64,000 nt of DNA from Streptomyces sp. SJL17-4. Its GTDB lineage: Bacteria > Actinomycetota > Actinomycetes > Streptomycetales > Streptomycetaceae. Below, one piece after another: positions 29,417 through 37,108 of this stretch. Position numbers and translations under genes: made by a program. Every line of letters begins with the position of its first letter. Within the stretch, counting starts at the first letter, position 1. The stretch spans positions 6,692,501 to 6,756,500 of the forward strand of contig NZ_CP104578.1 in the NCBI RefSeq assembly GCF_036826855.1. Reading direction: 5' to 3'. The notes under the pieces are model-generated. The model saw only the letters and a program-made list of their open reading frames with translations. It was not told the origin of the DNA and ran no database searches.

Positions 29417-30550
29417 GTGAATGAGTCGACAATTACTCCCGGGAGCGGTGCGCCAGGTGCTCCGATCGGCTCCGTCGCGGTGCGGACCTTCGCGACGCAC
29501 CAGCCCATGACGACAGCCCACACGATGAAGACGATGGACGGCCTACACGTGAACGCCACGGCCGGCAACGAGATGGGCCGAGAGTCCACCCACTTCGCCG
29601 CCTTTGACGAGGTGCCCGAGGGGCACTTCTACGACCCCGACGCCGAGTACGAGCCCGACCCCGAGTACGCGGCCACCCTCGCACCCGACGCTGCCCGTCA
29701 GCGCCGCGAGCGGATCGGCCCGACGGGACGGCCCCTGCCGTACTTCCCGATCCCCGGTCCGCTGACGGACCACGGCCCCGCGAAGATCATCGCGATGTGC
29801 AACCAGAAGGGCGGCGTCGGCAAGACCACGTCGACCATCAACCTGGGTGCCGCGCTCGCGGAGTACGGACGGCGGGTGCTGCTCGTCGACTTCGACCCGC
29901 AGGGAGCCCTGTCGGTCGGCCTCGGCGTGAACCCGATGGAGCTCGACCTCACCGTCTACAACCTGCTCATGGAGCGGGGCATGTCGGCGGACGAGGTCCT
30001 CCTCAAGACCGCCGTACCCAACATGGACCTGCTGCCGAGCAACATCGACCTCTCGGCCGCCGAAGTCCAGCTCGTCAGCGAGGTCGCGCGCGAGTCGACG
30101 CTCCAGCGCGCGCTCAAGCCGCTGATGAACGACTACGACTACATCGTGATCGACTGTCAGCCCTCGCTCGGTCTGCTGACCGTGAACGCCCTGACGGCGG
30201 CTCACAAGGTCATCGTGCCGCTGGAATGCGAGTTCTTCGCGCTCCGCGGAGTGGCGCTGCTGACCGAGACCATCGAGAAGGTCCAGGAGCGGCTCAACCC
30301 CGAGCTGGAGCTCGACGGCATCCTCGCCACGATGTACGACTCCCGTACCGTGCACAGCCGTGAGGTCCTCGCGCGCGTCGTCGAGGCCTTCGACGACCAC
30401 GTGTACCACACGGTCATCGGCCGGACGGTGCGCTTCCCGGAGACCACGGTCGCCGGCGAGCCCATCACCACGTACGCCTCCAACTCCGTGGGCGCCGCCG
30501 CCTATCGTCAGCTCGCCAGGGAGGTGCTCGCCCGGTGTCACGCCGAGTGA
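29417..30550 (+). CDS. ParA-family ATPase (second ParA, scpAB-linked)
   Basis: 377 aa. A ~115-residue acidic, Pro-rich extension precedes the ParA/MinD core: deviant Walker A CNQKGGVGKTTSTINLG, switch I region DFDPQGALSVGLGV, and IVIDCQPSLGLLTVNAL (Walker B). GTG 29417 lies 11 nt after AAGGAGG; an in-frame ATG at 29381 precedes the SD and is less likely. It heads an operon with an RHH-like gene, scpA, scpB and a pseudouridine synthase. It is distinct from the origin-proximal parAB of Streptomyces because no parB follows. Likely role: chromosome segregation or condensation. Confidence 0.92.
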   Translation: MNESTITPGSGAPGAPIGSVAVRTFATHQPMTTAHTMKTMDGLHVNATAGNEMGRESTHFAAFDEVPEGHFYDPDAEYEPDPEYAATLAPDAARQRRERIGPTGRPLPYFPIPGPLTDHGPAKIIAMCNQKGGVGKTTSTINLGAALAEYGRRVLLVDFDPQGALSVGLGVNPMELDLTVYNLLMERGMSADEVLLKTAVPNMDLLPSNIDLSAAEVQLVSEVARESTLQRALKPLMNDYDYIVIDCQPSLGLLTVNALTAAHKVIVPLECEFFALRGVALLTETIEKVQERLNPELELDGILATMYDSRTVHSREVLARVVEAFDDHVYHTVIGRTVRFPETTVAGEPITTYASNSVGAAAYRQLAREVLARCHAE

Positions 30551-31047
30551 GTCTGCCCGGGGCCGACGAACTCTTCCGTACGACCGGGGGGACGGCGCTC
30601 CAGGCGTCCGCACCCCGCCGGGCCGTCCCGGCACCCGCGGGCGAGAGCGACACGACGGCGGCCGAGGGCTCCGGCTCCGCGGAGCACGCGGCGGCGGGCT
30701 CCGAGGCGTCGGAGCCGCGCGCCCGGACGGCGGAGCCCGAGGGCCCCGCCGCTCCGAAGCCCGCGACGCCCTCCGCCGCGGTGCCCGCCCCCGCGGGGCG
30801 GCGGCGCGGCGGCCGGGCCCCGAACCGGCGGCCCAGCGGCCGTGAGCGCCACGACGAGAAGATCACGGTCTACGTCTCCGCCGAGGAACTGATGGACCTG
30901 GAGCACGCCCGGCTCGTCCTCCGGGGCGAGCACGGTCTCGCCGTGGACCGGGGCCGGATCGTCCGGGAGGCCGTCGCGGTCGTCCTGGCGGACCTGGAGT
31001 CCCGCGGCGACGCGAGCATCCTCGTGCGCCGTCTGCGCGGCCGCTGA
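30535..31047 (+). CDS. small basic protein with ribbon-helix-helix-like C-terminus
   Basis: 170 aa, starting at GTG inside the last codons of the ParA gene (16-bp overlap). The first ~100 residues are Ala/Pro/Gly-rich and disordered, ending in the basic GRRRGGRAPNRRPSGRERHD. The rest, EKITVYVSAEELMDLEHARL then GLAVDRGRIVREAVAVVLADL, has the strand-helix-helix spacing of CopG/ParG RHH DNA-binding domains. Position next to a ParA suggests it is the DNA-binding partner; that is inference. Confidence 0.75.
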   Translation: MSRRVSLPGADELFRTTGGTALQASAPRRAVPAPAGESDTTAAEGSGSAEHAAAGSEASEPRARTAEPEGPAAPKPATPSAAVPAPAGRRRGGRAPNRRPSGRERHDEKITVYVSAEELMDLEHARLVLRGEHGLAVDRGRIVREAVAVVLADLESRGDASILVRRLRGR

Positions 31048-31091
31048 CGGTAGCCTGCGGGCTGCCGCGCTCCCCGTTCCCCTGGACCTCC

Positions 31092-32201
31092 ATGCACCAC
31101 GCCTCTGACGAAACGTCCCGCCCGCCACGTCGCCGCGTCCTGGGGCGCGGCCCGGGCGAGCCGGAGGAGTCGGCCGCACCGGTGGCTCCCGCGCCATCCG
31201 GGGCGGTGGTGGCCGCGGTGGCGACCGAGCCGGCTCCGGCGTCTCACGGGCCCTTGGAGCACGCTGCGGCGCCTCCTGAGCCGGTGGAGCCCGGTCCGGT
31301 GCCTCCTGGGGTTGTGGAGCCGGCTCCGGTGCCCTTCGCGGCTCCTGCCGGCCCTCCGGTCGCGGGGGAGGGGGACGGCGGTGCGGCCGGGCCCGGCGCT
31401 GAGCCCGGCGACGGGCGGTTCACCGTGCGGCTCGCCAATTTCGAGGGGCCCTTCGATCTGCTGCTGCAGCTGATCACCAAGCACAAGCTCGACGTCACCG
31501 AGGTCGCGCTCTCCCAGGTCACCGACGAGTTCATGGCGCATCTGCGGGCCCTCGGGCCCGACGGGGACCTCGACCAGACCACCGAGTTCCTCGTCGTCGC
31601 CGCCACCCTGCTCGACCTCAAGGCCGCCCGGCTGCTGCCCGCCGCCGAGGTCGAGGACGAGGCCGACCTCGCGCTCCTGGAGGCCCGCGACCTGCTCTTC
31701 GCCCGGCTCCTCCAGTACCGCGCGTACAAGCGCATCGCGGCGATCTTCGAGGAGCGCTGGGAGGCCGAGGGCCGCCGCCACCCCCGTACGGTCGGACTCG
31801 AACCGCACCACGCCGAGCTGCTCCCCGAGGTCGTCATCTCCATCGGTGCCGAGGGCTTCGCCAAGTTGGCCGTCAAGGCCATGCAGCCCAAGGCCGAGCC
31901 GCAGGTGTACGTCGACCACATCCACGCCCCGCTCGTCAGCGTCCGCGAGCAGGCGGCCGTGGTCGTCTCGCTGCTGCGGGAGCGCGGGACGGCGCTCTTC
32001 CGGGAGCTCATCGAGGACGTCGGCGACGACACCCTCACCGTCGTGGCCCGCTTCCTCGCCCTCCTGGAGCTCTACCGGGAGAAGGCCGTCGCCCTCGACC
32101 AGGAGACCGCCCTGGGGGACCTCACGGTCTCCTGGACCGGCGGGGAGACGGATCCCACGGGGGCCGTGACCGACGAGTTCGACCAGGAGACCACCGCATG
32201 A
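31092..32201 (+). CDS. scpA: segregation and condensation protein A
   Basis: 369 aa. A ~105-residue Pro/Ala/Glu-rich N-terminal extension precedes the kleisin core starting FTVRLANFEGPFDLLLQLI, with KHKLDVTEVALSQVTDEF and a C-terminal winged helix (SLLRERGTALFRELIEDVG, LTVVARFLALLELYREKAV). ScpA bridges the SMC heads together with ScpB to condense chromosomes. ATG 31092 lacks a clear Shine-Dalgarno, so the start within the extension is uncertain. The stop overlaps scpB (ATGA). Confidence 0.94.
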   Translation: MHHASDETSRPPRRRVLGRGPGEPEESAAPVAPAPSGAVVAAVATEPAPASHGPLEHAAAPPEPVEPGPVPPGVVEPAPVPFAAPAGPPVAGEGDGGAAGPGAEPGDGRFTVRLANFEGPFDLLLQLITKHKLDVTEVALSQVTDEFMAHLRALGPDGDLDQTTEFLVVAATLLDLKAARLLPAAEVEDEADLALLEARDLLFARLLQYRAYKRIAAIFEERWEAEGRRHPRTVGLEPHHAELLPEVVISIGAEGFAKLAVKAMQPKAEPQVYVDHIHAPLVSVREQAAVVVSLLRERGTALFRELIEDVGDDTLTVVARFLALLELYREKAVALDQETALGDLTVSWTGGETDPTGAVTDEFDQETTA

Positions 32202-32803
32202 GCGACCTCAAGCCCTCTCTCGAAGCCGTCCTCATGGTCGTCGACGAGCCCGCCACCGAGGCCCATCTCGCCAAGGTCCTGGAGCACACCCCCCGCGAGG
32301 TGGCCGACGCCCTGCGCGAGCTGGCCGACGAGTACACCGTCCAGGGCCGCGGCTTCGAGCTGCGGCAGGTGGCCGGGGGCTGGCGCTACTACACCCGCGC
32401 CGCCCACGCCGCGGCCGTCGAGGCCTTCGTCCTGGAGGGCCAGCAGGCCCGGCTCACCCAGGCGGCCCTGGAGACCCTCGCGGTCGTCGCGTACCGCCAG
32501 CCGGTCAGCCGTTCCCGGGTCTCCGCGGTCCGCGGAGTGAACTGCGACGGCGTGATGCGGACCCTCCTCCAGAGGGGTCTGGTGGAGGAGACGGGCGCGG
32601 AACCCGAAACAGGTGCGATCCTGTACAGGACGACGAACTACTTCCTGGAGCGGATGGGCCTGCGTGGCCTGGACGAGCTCCCCGAGCTCGCGCCCTTCCT
32701 CCCCGAGGCCGAGGCGGTCGAGCCGGACTCACTGGAAGGAGTCCCGTCGTTCGATCCGGATGCACCGGATCGTGAGGACGACGACGACAAGACGGAAGTT
32801 TGA
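32198..32803 (+). CDS. scpB: segregation and condensation protein B
   Basis: 201 aa, normal length. Two winged-helix domains: LKPSLEAVLMVVDEPATEAH and ARLTQAALETLAVVAYRQPV, with RGVNCDGVMRTLLQRGLVEE typical of ScpB. It binds as a dimer to ScpA in the SMC complex. ATGA overlap with scpA and TGATG overlap with the next gene show tight coupling in the operon. Confidence 0.96.
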   Translation: MSDLKPSLEAVLMVVDEPATEAHLAKVLEHTPREVADALRELADEYTVQGRGFELRQVAGGWRYYTRAAHAAAVEAFVLEGQQARLTQAALETLAVVAYRQPVSRSRVSAVRGVNCDGVMRTLLQRGLVEETGAEPETGAILYRTTNYFLERMGLRGLDELPELAPFLPEAEAVEPDSLEGVPSFDPDAPDREDDDDKTEV

Positions 32804-34146
32804 TGCGAAGCAGCAGCGGCAGGAACAGCAGCGGAAACAACGGCGGGAGCCGTGGTGGCAACAGCGGCGGCCGCGGCGGCAGCAGCGGTGGCGGCCGCGG
32901 TGGCAGCGGCGCCGGCGGTGGCGGCTACCGGGGCTCCGGTGGCGGCAGTGGCAGCGGTGGCGGCCGTGGTGGCAGCGGCGCCGGTGGCGGTGGCTACCAG
33001 GGCGGTGGCGGCTACCGCGGCGGCAGTGGCTCCGGTGGCGGTGGCTACCAGGGTGGCGGCGGTGGCGGGTACCGCGGCGGCAGCGGCTCCGGCTCCGGTG
33101 GCGGTGGTTACCAGGGCGGCGGCGGCCGTGACGGTCAGAAGAGCCCGAGCAACCCGCGCCGGCCTCGCCCCGAGGAGCGCTCCTACGACGTGAGCCCCCC
33201 CTCCGAGGCCCCGAAGAAGGGTCGCGGCTCCGCGGCCCGCGGCGGTGCCAAGGGCGGCCCCAAGGCCCCTCAGGGCGGCATGCCGCCCCGTCGTGGCCCG
33301 CACGGCCAGCGCCAGGCCCCGGCCCGCTCGCGCGAGCTCGACGCCAAGATCGAGCAGCGCAACCGGGAGCGGTACGAGAACCGGCCGGAGATCAAGACCC
33401 CGAAGACCTTCCCCGGCGCCGAGCAGGAGGGCGAGCGGCTGCAGAAGGTCCTGGCGCGCGCCGGCATGGGTTCGCGGCGTGCCTGCGAGGAGCTCATCGA
33501 GCAGGCCCGTGTCGAGGTCAACGGCGAGATCGTCCTGGAGCAGGGCAAGCGCGTCGACCCGGAGAAGGACGAGATCAAGGTGGACGGCCTGACCGTCGCC
33601 ACCCAGTCGTACCTGTTCTTCGCGCTGAACAAGCCGGCCGGTGTCGTCTCCACCATGGAGGACCCGGACGGCCGCCAGTGCCTCGGCGACTACGTCACCA
33701 ACCGTGAGACGCGCCTCTTCCACGTCGGCCGGCTCGACACGGAGACCGAGGGCATCATCCTGCTCACCAACCACGGTGAGCTGGCCCACCGCCTCACGCA
33801 CCCGAAGTACGGCGTGAAGAAGACCTACCTGGCCGCCATCACCGGCCCGCTGCCCCGTGAGGTCGGCAAGCGGCTCAAGGACGGCATCCAGCTGGAGGAC
33901 GGCTACGCGAAGGCCGACCACTTCCGCGTGGTCGAGCAGACCGGCAAGAACTACCTGGTCGAGGTCACGCTGCACGAGGGCCGCAAGCACATCGTGCGCC
34001 GCATGCTCGCCGAGGCGGGCTTCCCGGTCGAGAAGCTGGTCCGTACGGCCTTCGGCCCGATCGGCCTGGGCGACCAGAAGTCGGGCTGGCTGCGCCGGCT
34101 CACCAACACGGAGGTCGGCATGCTGATGAAGGAAGTCGGCATGTAG
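32803..34146 (+). CDS. rRNA pseudouridine synthase (RsuA/RluB family) with Gly-rich N-terminus
   Basis: 447 aa. Residues 1 to ~110 are Gly/Ser/Arg-rich with GGGYQGG/GGGYRGG repeats. A basic linker follows, then an S4 domain (RLQKVLARAGMGSRRACEEL, residues ~210-255) and the RsuA/RluB catalytic domain with VGRLDTETEGIILLTNHGEL, whose Asp is catalytic, and LHEGRKHIVRRMLAEAG. Family members modify 23S U2605 (RluB) or 16S U516 (RsuA). ATG overlaps the scpB stop. The disordered Gly-rich tail is an add-on relative to E. coli enzymes and resembles the RGG domain at 2807. Confidence 0.92.
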   Translation: MRSSSGRNSSGNNGGSRGGNSGGRGGSSGGGRGGSGAGGGGYRGSGGGSGSGGGRGGSGAGGGGYQGGGGYRGGSGSGGGGYQGGGGGGYRGGSGSGSGGGGYQGGGGRDGQKSPSNPRRPRPEERSYDVSPPSEAPKKGRGSAARGGAKGGPKAPQGGMPPRRGPHGQRQAPARSRELDAKIEQRNRERYENRPEIKTPKTFPGAEQEGERLQKVLARAGMGSRRACEELIEQARVEVNGEIVLEQGKRVDPEKDEIKVDGLTVATQSYLFFALNKPAGVVSTMEDPDGRQCLGDYVTNRETRLFHVGRLDTETEGIILLTNHGELAHRLTHPKYGVKKTYLAAITGPLPREVGKRLKDGIQLEDGYAKADHFRVVEQTGKNYLVEVTLHEGRKHIVRRMLAEAGFPVEKLVRTAFGPIGLGDQKSGWLRRLTNTEVGMLMKEVGM

Positions 34147-34184
34147 GGCCCTAGGCCCGCAGGCCCCAGGCCTGCTCCACGCGC

Positions 34185-34217
34185 GAAGCCCGCGACCGTC
34201 CGTCGGTCGCGGGCTTC
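34185..34217. terminator. terminator of the parA-scp operon
   Basis: Perfect 14-bp stem (34185-34198 with 34204-34217), 5-nt loop, followed by CGTTTTCT. It also forms the boundary with the decayed region. Confidence 0.9.
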
Positions 34218-34219
34218 CG

Positions 34220-34866
34220 TTTTCTCGTGCGCCCGGTAGTGCCCGGCGACGGCGGCGAACGCGGCCTTCGGCTCCCACCCCATGTCCGGGTACGCGGTCC
34301 CCGCGCGGTCCTCGTAGACCTTCACGACGCCGTAGCTCGCCAGGTCCAGGTCGTTCCACGGGTCGCCGTCGGGGCGGTGCACATGGTCGTGGAGGGCGAA
34401 GACGAACACGAAGGCGCTGTCGACGCCCTCGGTGTCGAAGATCTCCAGGAGTTCGCGGACGCAGGCCGCCTGGCCGGCCTCGTCGCGCGCGTACTCCCCG
34501 TTCAGGCGGATCGGCCGCCCGTCCTCCGTGTCGTACTCGACGATCTCCAGTCCGCGCGCGCCGGCGTCGCCCGCGCCCGGAAGGTCGCGGAGCCGAACTC
34601 GGTGATCGCGACCGGCTTGCCCTGGGCGACGAGCTCCCGGACCCCCGCCCCGAAGACCTCGGCGGTCCCCGCCGAGCGGTAGAGATCCACGGACAGGAAG
34701 TCGAAGGGCGTCCAGTCGACGCGTTCCAGCGGGTACGGCGAGAACCAGACCTCAAGGCCCAGATCGAGGGCGAACGCCGCCGCCAGTTCGATCCGCTCGG
34801 GATCACCGCCGGTGACGCGGACCGCCGTGCGGTGCAGGTCGTCCCGGATGATCCGGAGCTCGCGCT
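34220..34866 (-). pseudogene. remnant of a TIM-barrel glycosidase-like gene
   Basis: Reading leftward from ~34866, recognisable protein runs IRDDLHRTAVRVTGGDPERI, FALDLGLEVWFSPYPLE, then abruptly VDWTPFDFLSVDLYRSAG and GKPVAITEFGSATFR. Near 34576 the frame must shift by one base (a C run reads as one base short). After that EIVEYDTEDGRPIRLNGEY, FVFALHDHVHRPDGDPWNDL and GMG-like WEPKAAFAAVAGHYRAHEK continue. So it lacks its N-terminus, an internal block at ~34725, one base at ~34576 and its own stop. I recall intact relatives as conserved actinobacterial barrel proteins of unknown role. Confidence 0.8.
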
Positions 34867-35287
34867 CGGCGTCGCCGGCTACCGGCGGCTGGTCACCTCG
34901 GTGCAGCCGCCCGACACGGGGGAGCTGCGGGCCGACGTTCTCGAACTGCTCCGCGGGGCGAACCGGCACTGGAGCTCCCCGCTGGGCGCGGTTCTGCATG
35001 AGCTGATGGCCGCGGCCGGGGGTGCGGCGGAGTTCCTGGCGCAGCTGCCCGAGCAGTCCACCGATTCCGTGGCCGCCACCTGGCTGACCGTCCTGGGGCG
35101 CGCGGTCGCGCGCGGCGAGGCCTCGCCGGAGGCCCTGCATCCGAGGGTCGCCACGGTGGCCGTCGTGCTGCTCCGCAACGAGTTCGTGGTGCGGGGGGTG
35201 CCCACGGTGCCCGACGAGGTGCTCGTCGAGATCGCCGACGAGGTCTGTCTGCCGCTGGTGCGGCAGCGCGGGGCGACGGCCGGCTGA
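34867..35287 (+). pseudogene. C-terminal fragment of a TetR-family regulator
   Basis: The frame ending at 35287 reads DTGELRADVLELLRGANRHW, EFLAQLPEQ, then VVLLRNEFVVRGVPTVPDEV and EIADEVCLPLV, which is the ligand/dimerisation half of many Streptomyces TetR proteins. The N-terminal helix-turn-helix is absent: upstream of ~34900 the DNA instead belongs to the divergent barrel-protein remnant. A 151-aa frame from GTG 34832 is open, but its first residues are antisense to the neighbour. Probably non-functional. Confidence 0.7.
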
Positions 35288-35326
35288 GGCTCCCGGCCCG
35301 CCCTCGGCGCCCCGGGGTTTTCGGGC

Positions 35327-35356
35327 TTGTGGCCGAAGACCGTCGACCTTTATAGT
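35327..35356 (+). promoter_or_regulatory. promoter of the pnuC-nadR-nrtR operon
   Basis: TTGTGG at 35327-35332 and TATAGT at 35351-35356, separated by 18 bp, 26 bp upstream of the pnuC start. Confidence 0.55.
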
Positions 35357-35366
35357 CAACATGACT
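35353..35366. promoter_or_regulatory. candidate NrtR operator overlapping the -10 box
   Basis: TAGTCAACATGACT contains the perfect inverted repeat AGTCA-ACA-TGACT (35354-35366) overlapping the TATAGT -10 element and ending just before the Shine-Dalgarno. The operon encodes NrtR, a Nudix-type repressor that often controls its own NAD operon, so this is the obvious binding site. Confidence 0.6.
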
Positions 35367-35381
35367 CTTAAGGAGGCGGGC

Positions 35382-36032
35382 GTGAGCCTCGCAAGCATTC
35401 TCGAACCGCTCCAGCAGCCGCTCTTCACGATCCTGGACACCCCGGTCAGCTGGACCGAGGTCCTGGGATTCGGCAGCGGGGCGCTCTGCGTCTGGCTCGT
35501 CGCCCGTCAGCACCTCGCGAACTGGCCCATCGGCATCGCCAACAACCTGTTCTTCGTCCTGCTCTTCACGCAGGCCGGGTTGTACGCGGACGCCGGGCTC
35601 CAGATCGTCTTCATCACCCTCGCCGTGTACGGCTGGTGGACCTGGACCCACGGGGGTGGACCAGGCTCCGACGTCCTCCCGGTGCGCCGCACCACGCGCA
35701 CCGAGTGGACGTGGCTGCTCACGGCGGGGGTGGTGGGGACCCTTGCCCTCACCCTGCTGCTCGACCGTGCCACCGACTCGACCGTCCCCTTCTGGGACGC
35801 CCTGACGACCGCGCTCTCCCTGATGGCGACCTACGGCCAGTGCCGGAAGCGCCTGGAGTCCTGGTGGCTGTGGATCGCCGCCGACGTGGTCTACGTACCC
35901 CTGTACGCGTACAAGGAGCTGTACCTGACCTCCCTGCTGTACGTCGGCTTCATGACGCTCTGCGTCCTCGGCCTGCGCGGCTGGACCAAGGACCTCGCCG
36001 TTTCCCGCCGCACGGTGGTGGAGGCAGCATGA
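35382..36032 (+). CDS. pnuC: nicotinamide riboside transporter PnuC
   Basis: 216 aa membrane protein with about 7 hydrophobic helices. The PnuC hallmarks ANWPIGIANNLFFVLLF, VYGWWTWTHGG and WIAADVVYVPLYAYKELYLT are present. It imports nicotinamide riboside by facilitated diffusion, trapped by phosphorylation by the kinase encoded next. The start is GTG 35382, 5 nt after AAGGAGG; the in-frame ATG 35361 lies inside the operator and is rejected. The stop overlaps the next start (ATGA). Confidence 0.93.
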   Translation: MSLASILEPLQQPLFTILDTPVSWTEVLGFGSGALCVWLVARQHLANWPIGIANNLFFVLLFTQAGLYADAGLQIVFITLAVYGWWTWTHGGGPGSDVLPVRRTTRTEWTWLLTAGVVGTLALTLLLDRATDSTVPFWDALTTALSLMATYGQCRKRLESWWLWIAADVVYVPLYAYKELYLTSLLYVGFMTLCVLGLRGWTKDLAVSRRTVVEAA

Positions 36033-37108
36033 AGCGCTACGGACACGGCCTCGTCCTCGGCAAGTTCTATCCGCCGCACGCCGGTCACCACCATCTCGTC
36101 GACACGGCCCTCGACCGCTGCGAGCGCCTCACCGTCCTCGTCTGTGCCTCCTCCGTGGAGAGCCTCCCCCTGGAGGACCGGGTCGCCTGGATGCGCGAGG
36201 TCCACCCCGACGCCCTCGTCGTCGGAGCCGTCGACGACATCCCCGTCGACCTCCACGACCCCGACGTCTGGGACGCCCACATGGCCGTCTTCCGGGCCGC
36301 CGTGCCCGAGCGCGTCGACGCCGTCTTCACCTCGGAGCCGTACGGGGAGGAGCTCGCCCGCCGCTTCGGTGCCGAGTCCGTCTGCGTCGACCCCGGGCGC
36401 GACCGCTTCCCCGTCTCCGGCACCGCCGTCCGCGCCGACCCCGCCGGCTGCTGGGACTTCCTGGAGCCGCCCGTGCGCTCCGCGCTCACCCGGCGCGTCG
36501 TCGTCCTCGGCGCCGAATCCACCGGCACCACCACCATGGCCCTCGCCCTCGCCGACCACTACCGCAAGCGCGGCGGCGTCTGGGCCCGGACGCGGTACGT
36601 GCCGGAGTACGGACGCGAGTACAGCGAACTCAGACTCGCCGAGCTCCGGGCCGAACGCCCCGACGCCGCATGGGCCGACGTCGCCTTCCACTCCTCCGAC
36701 TTCCCCGTCATCGCCCAGCGCCAGGCCGAACTGGAGGAAGAGGCGGCCCGCGACGGCTCACCCGTCCTCTTCTGCGACACCGACGCCTTCGCCACCACCA
36801 TCTGGCACGAGCGGTACATGGGCACCACCAGCCCCGCCACCGGCGAGATCGCCGCCCGCGGCCGGCAGCATCTCTGGCTGCTCACCGACCACCGGGGCGT
36901 CGACTTCGAGGACGACGGCCTCCGCGACGGGGAGCACCTGCGGCCCTGGATGACCGCGCGCTTCCTCACCCAGCTCGCCCACAGCGGACGCCGCACCGCC
37001 GTCCTCAGCGGCCCGCACGAGGAACGGCTCGCGGCCGCGGTCGCCGCCGTCGACGAGCTGCTCGCCGAGGGCTGGGACCTCGCCGACCCGCTGCCGGAGC
37101 GCCGGTGA
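36029..37108 (+). CDS. nadR: NadR-like NMN adenylyltransferase / ribosylnicotinamide kinase
   Basis: 359 aa. The N-terminal nucleotidyltransferase has LVLGKFYPPHAGHHHLVDTA, a (H/T)xGH motif as HAGH, and later DRFPVSGTAVRADP. The C-terminal kinase-like domain starts VVVLGAESTGTTTMALALAD near residue 158 and has VPEYGREYSE. Together they convert nicotinamide riboside to NMN and NMN to NAD. Unlike E. coli NadR there is no N-terminal repressor domain. The kinase P-loop has Thr where the Walker A Lys is expected. Coupled to pnuC (ATGA) and nrtR (GTGA). Confidence 0.9.
   Translation: MKRYGHGLVLGKFYPPHAGHHHLVDTALDRCERLTVLVCASSVESLPLEDRVAWMREVHPDALVVGAVDDIPVDLHDPDVWDAHMAVFRAAVPERVDAVFTSEPYGEELARRFGAESVCVDPGRDRFPVSGTAVRADPAGCWDFLEPPVRSALTRRVVVLGAESTGTTTMALALADHYRKRGGVWARTRYVPEYGREYSELRLAELRAERPDAAWADVAFHSSDFPVIAQRQAELEEEAARDGSPVLFCDTDAFATTIWHERYMGTTSPATGEIAARGRQHLWLLTDHRGVDFEDDGLRDGEHLRPWMTARFLTQLAHSGRRTAVLSGPHEERLAAAVAAVDELLAEGWDLADPLPERR

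Noticed and set aside
34832..35287. A complete 151-aa gene on the + strand
   Set aside because: Its last two thirds look like a TetR C-terminal domain, but the beginning is antisense to the neighbouring remnant and the DNA-binding domain is missing; treated as a fragment.
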